Assembly (NCBI RefSeq): GCF_022095675.1
Contig: NZ_JAHYSG010000002.1
Span: 1 to 64,000, forward strand
Length of the DNA: 64,000 nt
Source of the DNA: Dactylosporangium sp. AC04546
GTDB lineage: Bacteria; Actinomycetota; Actinomycetes; Mycobacteriales; Micromonosporaceae
Reading direction: 5' to 3'
A program made the position numbers and the translations under genes. This document shows, one piece after another, positions 7,700 through 17,584 of this stretch. The notes under the pieces are model-generated. The model had not been told where the DNA came from. It worked only from the letters and a program-made list of their open reading frames with translations, and made no database searches. The stretch's first letter is position 1. Each line of letters begins with the position of its first letter.

Positions 7700-10387
7700 G
7701 TGCTGCACGGACGAACTGGGGAGCAAGCGAAGATCGAGTGGCTCCTGGCGGAGGCCAGGACCGGCCGCAGCGGGACCATGGTCATTCGAGGCCCGGCGGG
7801 GATCGGCAAGTCTGCGCTGCTGGACTATGCCGCCGGGCGGGCAGCGGGAATGCGGCTGCTGCGCGGGGTCGGTGTCGAGTCCGAGGCCACGTTGCCCTTC
7901 GCCGCACTCCACCTGCTCCTGCGCACCGGTCTCGACCGCATCCACACGCTGCCCGACGTGCAGGCCACCGCGCTCAACGGTGCCCTGGGGTTGGGCGACG
8001 TTACTCCAGAGAGCCGGTTCCTGGTCGGGCTGGCCACGCTGAGCCTCCTCGCCGAGCTCGCTGGGGACGGCGCGCTGCTCTGCCTTGTCGACGACGCACA
8101 GTGGTTCGACCAGGCGTCCATCGACGCGCTGGTGTTCGCCGCTCGCCGCCTCGAGGTTGAAGGCGTCGTTATGATCTTCGCTGCCCGCGCGGGGTTCGAT
8201 GCCGCAGGGCTGCCCGAGCTCCACCTGGGCGGGCTGGACAGTGCAGCAGCCGCCGCCCTGCTGCCCGCCGACCTCCCACCGCAGGTGCGAGAGCGCCTCA
8301 TCGAGGAGTCCGACGGCAACCCTCTGGCGCTCATCGAACTGCCCGCCGCACTCAGCGCCGAGCAGCGGGCGGGACGGTTGTCGCCAGTGGGTGCGATGCC
8401 TGTCGCCGATCGAGTCCGGGAGGCGTTCCAAGCGCAGATAGCCGCGCTTCCCGAGCCCGCACGGACCGCGCTGCTGATCGCGGCGTCGGACGGCTCTGGT
8501 GAGCTAGAGACGCTGGTGGGTGCGGGTGCCTCCCTCCACGGGCTGGATGCGGCCGAGCGGAGCCGGCTTCTCGAGATCAGGGGGACCGTTGTCGGTTTCC
8601 GCCACCCCCTGATCCGGGCTGCCGCCTACCAGGGCGCGCCGGCCGCCCGCCGCCTTGCCGTACACCGAGCCCTTGCCGATGCCCTCACGCGTTCGCCGGC
8701 CATCGATGCGGCCGACCGGCGGGCGTGGCACCTGGCCGCCGCCGCGCTCGGTCCTGACGAGGACGTCGCACGGGAGCTGGAGGAAGCGGCGGAACGGGCA
8801 CGTACCCGCGGCGGCCACGCCGCGATCGCGGCCGCGTACGAGCGCGCTGCCGAGCTCACCGCCGACCCGGTGCGACGATCCGGACGGGTGGTGGCTGCCG
8901 CGCTCGCAGCGAGTGACGCCGGCCTGATGGGCCGGGCTGCCGCGCTCGCCGACAAGGCTACGTCCGATGTGGACGATCCGAACATGCTCGCTGCGCTGAT
9001 CCAGGTACGGGCCCACCGTGAGCTCGAGTCAGGCGCACCGCTCGCGGCAGGCCGGATCATCATGGAGGGCTTCCCTCGAGTGGCAGCCCGCTCCTCCGAG
9101 CGGGCGAGCTGGCTGCTGGTGGAGGCCATCCGCTGCGCCTGGTTCGCCGGGGACACGCAGCTGGCAGAAGAGGCCGCCGCCGGACTCCGTGCGCTCTCCG
9201 AGATCGATTCGCTGCTGGTCCTCGGCGCGCTCGGGCTGACCCGCCTGATGAGCGGCGACATCGGCGGTGGGATCAAGCTCATGGGCGAGGCAGTGGACGG
9301 ACACGGCCGTACTGGGCTGGGGGTGCCTGGACTGACCTTCACCGCTTCCCTGTCTTTCGCGCTGGGCCGCGCCGATCTCTACGAGGAGATCACCGGCCGC
9401 GTTGTGGCGGCCTGCCAGAAGAGCGGGATGATCGGTTGGCTCGCCTACGCACTCCAGGATCATGGACTCGCGCAGGGGTGGCTTTGCCGGTACGGCGAGG
9501 CCGCTGCGGCCCTCAACGCAGGGTTGCGGCTCGCGACTGACCTGGGTCACGAGCACCGGGTGAGCCACATCATGTGTTCTCTCGCTTGGGTGCTCGCGCA
9601 CCTCGGGGATGTGCAGGGATGCCGCGCAAAAGCCGAAGAAGGCGTAGCGAGAGCCGACAGCCAGGGAATGGTGCTTGCGGTGGCCATCGGGCGCTGGGCA
9701 CTTGGCCTGCTTGAGCTCGGCCTGGGCCGTCCGGACGCTGCCCTCCAGCAATTGGGGGCCATCCCGATGACCGGCATCGCCGTCCTCTGCGCCGCGGACC
9801 AGGTCGAGGCAGCCGTCCGCAGCGACCGGCCCGTGCAGGCGAAGGAGGCGCTCGCCCGCTACATGGCCTGGGCGCGGCACGTCCGTCAGGCGTCGTCGGA
9901 CGCGATCGCCATGCGCTGCCGCGCGCTTGTCGAGGACGACGAAGCGCACTTCGCGCAGGCCGTATACCTCCATGAGCAAGACGCTCAGCCGTACGAGCTG
10001 GCAAGGACGCAGCTTGCCTACGGCGAGTGGCTGCGACGGGCACGGCGGCGGGCAGACGCCCGTGTACAGCTGCGCGGCGCACTGGAGATCTTCGATCAAC
10101 TCGGTTCGGAACTGTGGGCCGAACGTGCCCGCGCCGAGTTGCGCGCGACCGGCGACGTGCCGGCGGCGCCACGCAAGGCCGGCGACCCGCTGAGCGTGCT
10201 CACCCCCCAGGAACGCCAAGTCGTACGGCTGGCGGCCAGTGGCGCCTCCAACCGCGACATCGCCGCCCAGCTCTTTCTCAGCCCGCGGACCGTCGGCTAC
10301 CACCTCTACAAGGCGTTTCCCAAGCTGGGTATCACCTCCCGAGCCCAACTTGCAGCCATCGCCCGGTCTTCGCCGGTGCGCGGCTGA
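7700..10387 (+). CDS. LAL-type LuxR family transcriptional regulator
   Basis: Large ATP-binding regulator of the LuxR family. From GTG 7700 (VLHGRTGEQ, the usual N-terminus of the family) it has 895 residues; the frame is open to a GTG at 7628. Walker A is IRGPAGIGKSALLDYA, Walker B is ALLCLVDDAQWFDQ. A long helical TPR-like middle follows, and the C-terminal LuxR helix-turn-helix reads LTPQERQVVRLAASGASN with RDIAAQLFLSPRTVGYHLYK. Proteins of this class bind ATP and an inducer and activate nearby genes. The divergent membrane gene is the obvious local target candidate. The two start choices differ by 24 residues with no strong ribosome binding site for either. Confidence 0.9.
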   Translation: MLHGRTGEQAKIEWLLAEARTGRSGTMVIRGPAGIGKSALLDYAAGRAAGMRLLRGVGVESEATLPFAALHLLLRTGLDRIHTLPDVQATALNGALGLGDVTPESRFLVGLATLSLLAELAGDGALLCLVDDAQWFDQASIDALVFAARRLEVEGVVMIFAARAGFDAAGLPELHLGGLDSAAAAALLPADLPPQVRERLIEESDGNPLALIELPAALSAEQRAGRLSPVGAMPVADRVREAFQAQIAALPEPARTALLIAASDGSGELETLVGAGASLHGLDAAERSRLLEIRGTVVGFRHPLIRAAAYQGAPAARRLAVHRALADALTRSPAIDAADRRAWHLAAAALGPDEDVARELEEAAERARTRGGHAAIAAAYERAAELTADPVRRSGRVVAAALAASDAGLMGRAAALADKATSDVDDPNMLAALIQVRAHRELESGAPLAAGRIIMEGFPRVAARSSERASWLLVEAIRCAWFAGDTQLAEEAAAGLRALSEIDSLLVLGALGLTRLMSGDIGGGIKLMGEAVDGHGRTGLGVPGLTFTASLSFALGRADLYEEITGRVVAACQKSGMIGWLAYALQDHGLAQGWLCRYGEAAAALNAGLRLATDLGHEHRVSHIMCSLAWVLAHLGDVQGCRAKAEEGVARADSQGMVLAVAIGRWALGLLELGLGRPDAALQQLGAIPMTGIAVLCAADQVEAAVRSDRPVQAKEALARYMAWARHVRQASSDAIAMRCRALVEDDEAHFAQAVYLHEQDAQPYELARTQLAYGEWLRRARRRADARVQLRGALEIFDQLGSELWAERARAELRATGDVPAAPRKAGDPLSVLTPQERQVVRLAASGASNRDIAAQLFLSPRTVGYHLYKAFPKLGITSRAQLAAIARSSPVRG

Positions 10388-10862
10388 CGACCCCGGCGAT
10401 CCAGCAGGCTCGGGTTTCGGTGCCGCCGGGTACGATTCGCGAGGGTCGAATCGCGCCGAGCAGCAACCCCGCCGCCACCCCGCCCGACTGCACCAGCATC
10501 CCGGCCAGCACCAGCCAGTGACCAACGTCGCTGCCGGTGCAGCACGGCACCTGCCGACTGGCGCTCACCCGCAGCAACTGCGGGCACGCGTCCGCCCAGG
10601 TCGCCGCATCGGCTAATGCCCAGCGCCGGGATGGATCGGCACGCCGGAGTGGACCAGCGTGCGGCCAGCGTGCGCGTCAATGGGACGATCTCGATCACGG
10701 CGCTGAACCAGGTCTCGTCTCGGTGCCCCAGTGACCGCGAGGCTGGGCGCAAGCATGGCCCGGCGCCGGATGATGGTGGGAGCGGTGCACGGTCGAGGGT
10801 TGATCCATTTCTGGCCGAACGGGCATGTCCGGCGTGGCGCGGCAACCGTACTGTCGCATGCC
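10388..10862. other. Gap with a possible minus-strand membrane-gene remnant
   Basis: Read on the minus strand around 10380-10600, a frame contains HWLVLAGMLVQSGGVAAGLL followed by GAIRPSRIVPGGTETRA, a membrane-like segment that may be the rest of a decayed gene. The frame has no ribosome binding site and no recognisable family. Nothing else supported. Confidence 0.3.
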
Positions 10863-11648
10863 ATGACCGTCGATGCCGCACGTCCGGTCCGGCCCGCGCA
10901 GGTGACTGTCGCGTTCTGGTTCCAACTCGCCGCCGTTGCCCTGCTGCTCGGCCTTGTCGGGCTGGTCGTCGCGTACGCTGTGCACTTCGACGGCGAGATC
11001 TCCCGAGTCGCCGCGCTGGTGCCCGACGCGGACCCGGCCGAGGTGAGCTCGGAGCGGTTCGGAAACGTCTTCACATCGCTGGTCCTCGGTGTGCCGACGC
11101 TCCTGCTGGCGGTCTGGCTCGCCGCGACGGCGGTGCCGGTCTCGCGGGGCAGCAACATCGCGCGGATCCTCGTTTTCGTCGCCGGGGGCGGGCAGTTACT
11201 GATCTGCCTGCTGCAAGGCTGCAGCGGGTTCCTGGTCGCGCCGTTCTTCTTCGCGTTCGACAGCGCGGACGTCTCCGGGACCGATGTCTCCGGGACCGGC
11301 GAGGTGCCGTGGGAGGAGTCAAAGTTCCTCGAAACCCTGTACTCGGGTGCGGACCCGTTCTCCGAGGTGTCCTTCCTGGCGGGCGGCGCCGGCGCGCTGG
11401 TGGTACTCATGTTGACGGGCGTGGTGGTGCTGCTGCTGGCCCTGCCTCCCGCGCACCGCTACTTCGTCCCGCGCGCCGCGACACCCCCGGCGCCGGGCTG
11501 GCCGGCTGTCCACCCCGGCGGCGGCTACCCGTTGCCGGTGCCATACATGGTCTGCCCCGATCCTTCGGTCCATTTCCCACCCGTCGCCGCATCGCCAGCC
11601 ACCGCTCCACCACCCGAGCCCACCACCGAGCCCCACAACGGCGAATAG
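10863..11648 (+). CDS. Multispanning membrane protein with proline-rich cytoplasmic tail
   Basis: From ATG 10863 (MTVDAARPVRPAQVTVAFW) 261 residues; an upstream ATG at 10731 would add an Arg-rich leader without a ribosome binding site. Hydrophobic segments: about 17-42, a second near 85-105, a third near 112-135 and a fourth near 185-205. The tail is rich in Pro, Ala and Thr (PAHRYFVPRAATPPAPGW onward). No recognised family. The topology resembles actinobacterial hypothetical membrane proteins whose Pro-rich tail binds partners. Confidence 0.7.
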   Translation: MTVDAARPVRPAQVTVAFWFQLAAVALLLGLVGLVVAYAVHFDGEISRVAALVPDADPAEVSSERFGNVFTSLVLGVPTLLLAVWLAATAVPVSRGSNIARILVFVAGGGQLLICLLQGCSGFLVAPFFFAFDSADVSGTDVSGTGEVPWEESKFLETLYSGADPFSEVSFLAGGAGALVVLMLTGVVVLLLALPPAHRYFVPRAATPPAPGWPAVHPGGGYPLPVPYMVCPDPSVHFPPVAASPATAPPPEPTTEPHNGE

Positions 11649-12253
11649 GTCGGCCTGTACGTCGGCCAGGACGTCCCGCATCCGGGCATGACCAAGCTGA
11701 CCCGCGAGGTGACGCAAGTGACCCGCCCTGACAACCGCGCGACGAAAGCCAACCCTGGACTAGCCAGGCCGTGAGGCACAGCAGCGGCGGCCAGCCGCGG
11801 GGTTCGGCCGCCGCTGGTGCTGTCTGCGAGTCAAGAGCCGTCCTCGATGTACGCCCATGCCCTCGACGATCTTGCCGTCCACACGCGCGTCAGCGTTGCC
11901 CCGCTTGCGGTGTCCGTCGCGCCCGGGCCCTACGCGCAGGTCAGCAGGGTGCGGCAGGCGTCGATCGGGTGCGTCCCTTGGTGTGCAGGCAGGGTGACCG
12001 ACGAGCCACGAGATGCCGTACTCACGGCGTCCGCTCATCGGCCATGTCCGGACGCCGGCTCCATCGACTTGGCGGGGCGCTCCGTGACGAGCGAATCGCG
12101 GCATGAGAGCGGATGCGATGATCGTCGCCGTACCTCAATCACCAGGTCTTGGCGAACTCCATGAACCGTTCCGTCGAGGCGGCCCCGGGTCGGTACTGGG
12201 CGCTGTCCTCGTCGGTCGCTGCTGGCTGACGGCGGGGACCCCCGTCTGCGGCG
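11649..12253. other. Gap with one dispersed repeat copy
   Basis: About 600 bases without a supported gene; holds the dispersed repeat copy at 12033-12103. The open frames on both strands look like chance frames. Confidence 0.45.
12033..12103. repeat. Dispersed ~70-bp intergenic repeat, copy A
   Basis: Shares GCTCATCGGCCATGTCCGGA and CGCCGGCTCCATCGACT with copies at 46846-46913 and 48062-48130, followed in all three by a GTGACGAG..ATCGCGGC end. All three copies lie in gaps and in the same orientation. Confidence 0.7.
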
Positions 12254-12844
12254 TCACCATAGAGGCATCTGGCCCGGGTCCAGCGCGACCGGGCCCTGTT
12301 GGGGCTGCCGGCGCTCCTCGGCCTCTTCGCGGGTCCAGGATTCGGGCCCGAGCCACAGCGACTCCCGTGCCCACACGTCATGCGACTGTCCGGCCAGCCA
12401 GGCGGCGAACCACTCGGGCAGCGTCAGGTGCAGCTTGTGCCGCTCGCCCTCGGACCACCACCACATCTGCCCCTGCGGGTGCCGGCAGTCCAGCAGCGCC
12501 CACATGGCGCACCCGAAGTCGCAGAAGAACACGACCCCGCGCGGCGGCGCCGGCGGTTCATCCGGATCGTCGTATGGACCCTCCGGCCCGTCCGTCTGCT
12601 CCACGAGCGGGGAGTCGCCTTCGGTGACGCCCTCGATCCCGCCGAACGGGCCGATCCCACCGTCGGCGAGCTCCAGGTAGATCCGCCGCACCAGGGGCGG
12701 CAGCGGATATCCGATCACCCCCTCGGCTCGCCGGACGTCTTCCTCCAACGCCGGCGCCGGCAGCGACACCTTATGGTCCAGATCCGTCGGACGGCCCTGC
12801 CCGACCCGACGTCGGATCGCCTCGAAGATCTCCTCGTCGGTCAC
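12254..12844 (-). CDS. SMI1/KNR4 (SUKH) family protein
   Basis: 196 residues from GTG. The SUKH core is visible: helix LPAPALEEDVRRAEGVIGYP, then LPPLVRRIYLELADGGIGPF, then the DFGCAMWALLDC and MWWWSEGERHKL strands and a C-terminal helix LPEWFAAWLAGQ. SUKH proteins are often immunity proteins against contact-dependent or polymorphic toxins. No toxin gene is adjacent, so this may be an orphan immunity gene. It is the first of several small minus-strand accessory genes here. Confidence 0.8.
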   Translation of the reverse strand: MTDEEIFEAIRRRVGQGRPTDLDHKVSLPAPALEEDVRRAEGVIGYPLPPLVRRIYLELADGGIGPFGGIEGVTEGDSPLVEQTDGPEGPYDDPDEPPAPPRGVVFFCDFGCAMWALLDCRHPQGQMWWWSEGERHKLHLTLPEWFAAWLAGQSHDVWARESLWLGPESWTREEAEERRQPQQGPVALDPGQMPLW

Positions 12845-13009
12845 GCTGCCGCACTCTACGTGGTGACCATCAGGTCCGCGATGGATCCGTCGGACCCTCG
12901 GCGTCCCTTACCGCGGCACAACGAGCAGACCAATCCGTCGACTCCGAGATTCGCATCGTCCACGCGCAGCGCTGCAGATGAGTATGGATGCACGAGATCA
13001 CTCGACCGC

Positions 13010-13336
13010 TCATGCTGATGACGATGGGCTGTCCGCCTCGAGTATCAGTACGGCCATGTCCAGGATTCGCTGGTAGTACGCGCGGCCATAGTCGTCCAGC
13101 TCGGGGATGACGCGAAGTAGCCGCTGTTCGTACTCGGCGAGGATGTTCCATCTCCAATCATCCAGGACGCCATGCTGTTGCAGCCAGACGGAGATACAAC
13201 CACTCGGGAAGCTGTCCAGCATGATCATGTCGAAGCCGGCCACTTCGGCACCGCCGCGCCACCGGCTCGGGAAAGGCGCATTCCGGTGCGCCTCATTCAG
13301 CGCTGCGACCACCGCCAACCGGTCCGTGATCTCCAA
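13010..13336 (-). CDS. Small hypothetical protein
   Basis: I take TTG 13336 as the start because AGGAGG lies 9 bases upstream; this gives 108 residues beginning with EITDRLAVVAALNEAHRNAP. A longer frame to 13459 has no support. The protein is soluble and acidic-aromatic, with HGVLDDWRWNILAEYEQRLL and DDYGRAYYQRILDMAVLILE as likely helices. No family recognised. It lies between two other small accessory genes on the same strand, an arrangement common for toxin-immunity leftovers. Confidence 0.6.
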   Translation of the reverse strand: MEITDRLAVVAALNEAHRNAPFPSRWRGGAEVAGFDMIMLDSFPSGCISVWLQQHGVLDDWRWNILAEYEQRLLRVIPELDDYGRAYYQRILDMAVLILEADSPSSSA

Positions 13337-13507
13337 CGGATCCTGCCTCCTCGGCCAACTAGGCCATGGTACGGACGCTACACATCGCACGTCTGGACGT
13401 GAGTCAACCGGAGGTTCGTCACCGGACGGAACGATCGCCTCGCGGCCATGAGCGAGCACCGATGCAGGGCTCTGGGCACAGGCGCCACCAAGCTAGTGAA
13501 GGGCCCT

Positions 13508-13996
13508 CTACGGGATTGGTGCGTCGTTCACGTGGCGGAGGTGGAGGCGCGAGGCCATCGCGAGGTACTGCAACGTCGTGGTTGACGACGGTGTGCTCAG
13601 TTCGATCTGGAACGCGTCCTCGTATCCCTGCTGATTGCGAAGCACCCACCGCCAGGCGGAGGTCATGCCGAGCAGGCCGGCATAGTGCCGATCCGTTTGG
13701 GTTGGCACCGAATCTGACACCCAGTAGCGAAGCGGCGGCCGTTGCCGCGGATCGAACGAAACCTCGACCGTGTCGTCGTCCGGATCAACCTCCACGTGGA
13801 GGTATCCCTCGTCGAAGCGGAACTGGACCACCACGAGCCAGGAAGGGTCGTCCATGTACGCCAGATGCACGACTTCAGCCAGATCGGTCAGCACGGAGGG
13901 CACAGAAGAAGGCAAGTTATGCGCCACACGGAGATCATCGCATCGACTGCACCGGCCGACGCGTCCGCTATTCGGCATGTCCGGATGCTTGCGCAA
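13508..13996 (-). CDS. DUF6334-like hypothetical protein
   Basis: Up to 162 residues. The recognisable part starts near residue 24 (LRVAHNLPSSVPSVLTDLAE) and continues VVHLAYMDDPSWLVVVQF, the VEVDPDDDTVEVSFD strand, and WRWVLRNQQGYEDAFQIEL, a pattern I associate with the small actinobacterial DUF6334 family. Function unknown. The true start is unclear: ATG 13996 gives a Cys/Arg-rich leader, while GTG 13927 would begin at VAHNLP. Neither has a strong ribosome binding site. Confidence 0.6.
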   Translation of the reverse strand: MRKHPDMPNSGRVGRCSRCDDLRVAHNLPSSVPSVLTDLAEVVHLAYMDDPSWLVVVQFRFDEGYLHVEVDPDDDTVEVSFDPRQRPPLRYWVSDSVPTQTDRHYAGLLGMTSAWRWVLRNQQGYEDAFQIELSTPSSTTTLQYLAMASRLHLRHVNDAPIP

Positions 13997-14269
13997 GCAC
14001 CTTCAGCCGTGGCTGATGTCGACGTAGCGTGACCGCGTACGGCCAGGACAACGCGCGCGGTCGGCGGCATGTCCGCACGCCGAGCGGTGGGTGATCAACC
14101 CATGCCATCGGGTGACGGTCGTCGTCGTGGTCGCCGACGACCGGGACGTCCGCAGTGTCGTGACCGCCGGGCGGCGCGGCGCTGGGCGCGCCGCCCTGGT
14201 TTGCGAAACGGCGGTGAACTGCTCGACACGTCGCCGTATGTACGCACCCGAGAGGGCACCGGGCGTCGG

Positions 14270-14587
14270 CTACGCCGGTGGCACGTCGAAGGAGTCGAGC
14301 ACTCCTGCTGTGCGCAGGGTGTGCCGCAGCGTGTCGGACGGGTTTTCCAGCACGAGTCGGGTGGCGGCCCGTTCGGCCTGCTGGCGTAGGGCGACCAGTG
14401 CGCCGACGCCGCTGGAGTCGATGAAGGTCACGAGCTGCAGATCGAGGTACAGAATGCCGGGCGGCGGCTGCAGGGCCCGCTCGACACATGCCCGGAACCG
14501 GTCGACCGCAGCGAAATCGAGATCACCGTGGACGGCGATGACCATGCCGCCACCGATGCGGCCGCGCACATGCAAGGTCAGTTCCAC
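14270..14587 (-). CDS. STAS-domain anti-sigma factor antagonist
   Basis: 105 residues, the usual length of SpoIIAA/RsbV-type antagonists. The STAS hallmarks are present: VIAVHGDLDFAAVDRFR, LYLDLQLVTFIDSSGVGAL (the second Ser of DSSG is the phosphorylation site) and a C-terminal amphipathic helix. Such proteins bind an anti-sigma kinase when unphosphorylated and free a sigma factor. No anti-sigma kinase is adjacent; the partner must be elsewhere. It is probably co-transcribed with the small gene 10 bases upstream. Confidence 0.9.
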   Translation of the reverse strand: MELTLHVRGRIGGGMVIAVHGDLDFAAVDRFRACVERALQPPPGILYLDLQLVTFIDSSGVGALVALRQQAERAATRLVLENPSDTLRHTLRTAGVLDSFDVPPA

Positions 14588-14597
14588 CGCCGCCGTC

Positions 14598-14807
14598 CTA
14601 CAGCACGCCCGCGTCGAACGTCACGCCATCATCGCCGACGACGGTGACCCACCCGGTGTAGCCGCAGTTGTCGTAGCCGCCGGTGATGCTGTCGTCGTAC
14701 GCGAGGTCGGAGCCGGCCGAGCCGATGAAGGTGTGCTGGTCCTGCACGAACTCGGCGCGGTAGGTGCCTGGGTTGGACGTGCGACATGCGGGAGCGGTGA
14801 CGGACAT
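14598..14807 (-). CDS. Small protein in operon with the STAS antagonist
   Basis: ATG 14807 preceded by AAGGA gives 69 residues (MSVTAPACRTSNPGTYRAEF...GVTFDAGVL). A longer frame to 14927 lacks a ribosome binding site. The protein is small and acidic, with Cys8 and Cys44, an aromatic/Gly-rich middle (ITGGYDNCGYTGWVTVV), and no membrane segment. No family recognised. The 10-base gap to the STAS gene suggests a shared transcript, so it may act in the same regulatory switch. Confidence 0.55.
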   Translation of the reverse strand: MSVTAPACRTSNPGTYRAEFVQDQHTFIGSAGSDLAYDDSITGGYDNCGYTGWVTVVGDDGVTFDAGVL

Positions 14808-14927
14808 TGCGTCCTTACATCGGAGGGACCGGCTTGGGTTACCCCGGCTCGGACGATCGGTGTGCGTTGTCTGACCAAGGAGCGACGCAGGATTGATCCG
14901 CGTTACATCTATTATCCCCTGAACCAC

Positions 14928-15417
14928 ACGCTTGATACGAATTGCGGCCCCGTCCCATGACGATCAGGGGGTGGCTCCAGCCGAGGCCAGCCGCCGCTCA
15001 CACCCCGGCCCACCGGCCTGAGTGAGCCGTCGCTCGGTGCCGGCCCCACAGTCCAGACCCGCTTGTTGCCGACGCGTGAAACTGGCCCCCAGGGCGGCTC
15101 GAGGCGGCCGCACATACATCTCCGCCACCTCCGCCGATGGGTGAGTCGGAGGGTGAATCCACGTTTCACCCTCCTGAACCGCATCGGCGCATGGCGATGG
15201 CGCTTTACGGTGGGCGTCATGCTGCCAAGGACGCTGTCATGATGGTCGTCGTTGTCGCAGTGACGGCGGTCGGGCTGATGCTGGCGGCCGCCGACCCGCC
15301 GAGCGGCTGCTCGGCGCCCGGTACGCGCGCGGCGGCAGTAGGGATTCTGGCCTGGTGGCATGCTGAAGCTGTAGCGGCTTGTCAGAACCCTCAGTGGCCG
15401 AAGGCTGGGGAGGGTGG
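14928..15417. other. Gap with an inverted repeat upstream of the kinase gene
   Basis: About 490 bases without a supported gene. GGAGGGTGAA (15148-15157) and TTCACCCTCC (15165-15174) form a perfect 10-bp inverted repeat with a 7-base loop, about 245 bases before the kinase start; terminator or operator. Confidence 0.55.
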
Positions 15418-17172
15418 ATGTCGTACGAGCAATCGAGTGATGCGGCGCGGCTTCGGCATGCGCACGCGGCGGTGAGTTCTGCCGGTCCGCGTCCGGTCTC
15501 GGGCCCGGTCCGGGGCAGCGTCGACTGCGCGCCTGGTGACGTCGCGGCGGTGCGGCTCCTCGGCGGTCGCTACCGGATCGATACGTTGCTGGGCAGCGGA
15601 GGCATGGGCACCGTCTGGCGCGGCTACGACCTGCGACTGGACCGGCCGGTCGCCATCAAACTGCTGTCCGGCAAAGGGCTGCGCCTGCCCAAAGCGATGG
15701 AACGCTTCGACCGTGAGGCACGCGCGGTCGCCCGACTGTCGCACCCCAACATCGTCCCGGTACACGACTTCGGCACCGAGGACGGCAACCCGTACCTGGT
15801 CATGGAACTGGTGGACGGCCCGACAGTGTACGACCTGTTGGACGAGGGTCCACTGGCGACAGCCGATGTCCTCGCGATCTCCGCACAGATCTGCGACGGT
15901 CTCGCGGCCGCACACACGGCCGACATCGTCCACCGCGACATCAAGCCGAGCAATCTCATCGTGGCCGTAACCGGCGTGGTGAAGATCTGCGACTTCGGTG
16001 TGGCCCGGATACTCAACACCACCGCACCTGCCGATGAACCTGCCGACCTGACCGGGTCGGCCGTAGCCATGGGCAGCTCCAAGTACATGGCGCCCGAGCA
16101 GATCAACGGCGATCCGGTCGACCCCAGGACCGACCTGTACGGGTTGGGCTGCAGCATGTATGCGATGTTCACCGGCCAACCGCCGTTCTCGGCCGGCAAT
16201 GCGCTGAGCGTCGTGCACCAGCACGTCACACAGGCGCCGGAGCCGCTTCGCGTTCGCCGCCCCGATGTACCGCCCGAGGTGGAAGCCCTGGTGGCCGAGC
16301 TGCTCGCCAAGCCACCGGACGAACGTCCGTCGGATGCGACCGCCGTCCGGGCACGCATCGCCGCGGCGGCAGATCTGATGGCACACAGCGAGGCGGCGAC
16401 GCTGCCACGATCGGCGGTCTCCTCAGCGATGGTCTTGGCGGCCGTACCGCCGCACAGCGCACGGTCGACGGAGCAACGAACGTCGCTGCCAGTTGACGGT
16501 CCCGAATCAGCTGTGGGCGACGCACAGGTCGCTGTGCACGCTCAGGAGAGGGCAACGCGGGACACCCGTGAACCGGACGTCGGCGCAGCGGCGGCCACCG
16601 CCTCCCCAGCGGGCACACGACCGCCGAACCGCAATGATGGCGTGCCGGCGCCGAGGCCGAGGCGGCGGCTGTGGATGGCGGCCGCAGTGGTCGCGGGGGT
16701 CGTCACTTTGACGGCGTTGGTCACAACCTTGCCGCCGATGAACCGATCAGGATCACATGGCGGGGCACAGCGTCTGGCCGCGACCGATTCCCCGGTGGTG
16801 GGCGGCCCTTCACCGAGCGCGGTCCGCGAGACGGCAGCGCCGGCTGCCGACGAAGCGACCGCCCGTATGCAGACCCGGCCGTCACCGACGGTGTCTGCGC
16901 TGCTGCCGGTAGATCCGATCCTCGCGTTGCGCCAGGCAATTCAGCGGCAGGTCGATGCCGGAGCTCTCCCGGCGGATACCTCCAGGGACCTGAACCACAT
17001 GGTCGATGAGCTGGCCAAGTCCATCGCCACCGACAACCCTGACGACGAGACCAAGAAGCTCAAGGCGCTCCGGGACCAGTTAGCCAAGCTGTACACGGAC
17101 GGCAAGCTGAACACCGCGGCCTTCACCGATCTCAGCAGCCACGTCGACGCGGTCGCCACCGAGATCGGTTAA
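15418..17172 (+). CDS. Membrane Ser/Thr protein kinase (PknB-like)
   Basis: ATG 15418 follows GGGAGGG and gives 584 residues. The eukaryotic-type kinase domain spans about residues 50-315: GSGGMGTVW, VAIKLL (catalytic Lys), HRDIKPSNL, DFGVAR and MAPEQ are all intact, so it should be active. A Pro/Ala-rich linker leads to one membrane helix around residues 415-435 (MAAAVVAGVVTLTALVTTL) after PRPRRRL. The extracellular part ends in a FIVAR-like helical pair (ALRQAIQRQVDAGALP... KLYTDGKLNTAAF) that may bind ligands or mediate pairing. A transmembrane sensor kinase for an unknown signal. Confidence 0.9.
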   Translation: MSYEQSSDAARLRHAHAAVSSAGPRPVSGPVRGSVDCAPGDVAAVRLLGGRYRIDTLLGSGGMGTVWRGYDLRLDRPVAIKLLSGKGLRLPKAMERFDREARAVARLSHPNIVPVHDFGTEDGNPYLVMELVDGPTVYDLLDEGPLATADVLAISAQICDGLAAAHTADIVHRDIKPSNLIVAVTGVVKICDFGVARILNTTAPADEPADLTGSAVAMGSSKYMAPEQINGDPVDPRTDLYGLGCSMYAMFTGQPPFSAGNALSVVHQHVTQAPEPLRVRRPDVPPEVEALVAELLAKPPDERPSDATAVRARIAAAADLMAHSEAATLPRSAVSSAMVLAAVPPHSARSTEQRTSLPVDGPESAVGDAQVAVHAQERATRDTREPDVGAAAATASPAGTRPPNRNDGVPAPRPRRRLWMAAAVVAGVVTLTALVTTLPPMNRSGSHGGAQRLAATDSPVVGGPSPSAVRETAAPAADEATARMQTRPSPTVSALLPVDPILALRQAIQRQVDAGALPADTSRDLNHMVDELAKSIATDNPDDETKKLKALRDQLAKLYTDGKLNTAAFTDLSSHVDAVATEIG

Positions 17173-17416
17173 TCGCACCTGGACAACGGCACCTTCCGGC
17201 GAAGCTGGTGTCCAGCGGGCGCGCCGATCCACCGCGTCTAAGCGCGGCATCACCCGGGTGCCAACCATGTCGGCCCACTCCGGCGCCTCGGCTTGGCTCC
17301 GCCACTGGTCCACGACGATCTCGCGCCGTCGGGTTCGTGAGGTGCGGGTAGCCGTACCTCACAGAGGCGTGGTGCCGCGGTTGTCTCGGCCGCCGTCCCG
17401 CCCCGAGCATAGACGT

Positions 17417-17530
17417 GTGTACCGGTTGCTGCATGCGCCGTTCTCGCGCCGGGCCTGGCGGGAGCTGGCCTACGTGTGGGCCTCGCTGCCGCTGGCCGTG
17501 TTCGGACTCGTGGGCGTGTACGCGGCCTGA
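17417..17530 (+). pseudogene. Truncated sensor domain of a histidine kinase
   Basis: VYRLLHAPFSRRAWRELAYV followed by WASLPLAVFGLVGVYAA matches the start of the membrane Sensor domain (PF13796 type) found at the N-terminus of actinobacterial histidine kinases, but the frame stops after about 37 residues. Nothing of the kinase follows. Confidence 0.5.
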
Positions 17531-17584
17531 CCGGTTTCTGAGCCCCCTGGTTCAGGCGCCTGGTGCCCGGGCCGCCGGCATGGG

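Noticed and set aside
9029..10525. Long minus-strand frame opposite the LAL regulator
   Set aside because: Antisense shadow; the plus-strand regulator has Walker motifs and the LuxR helix-turn-helix.
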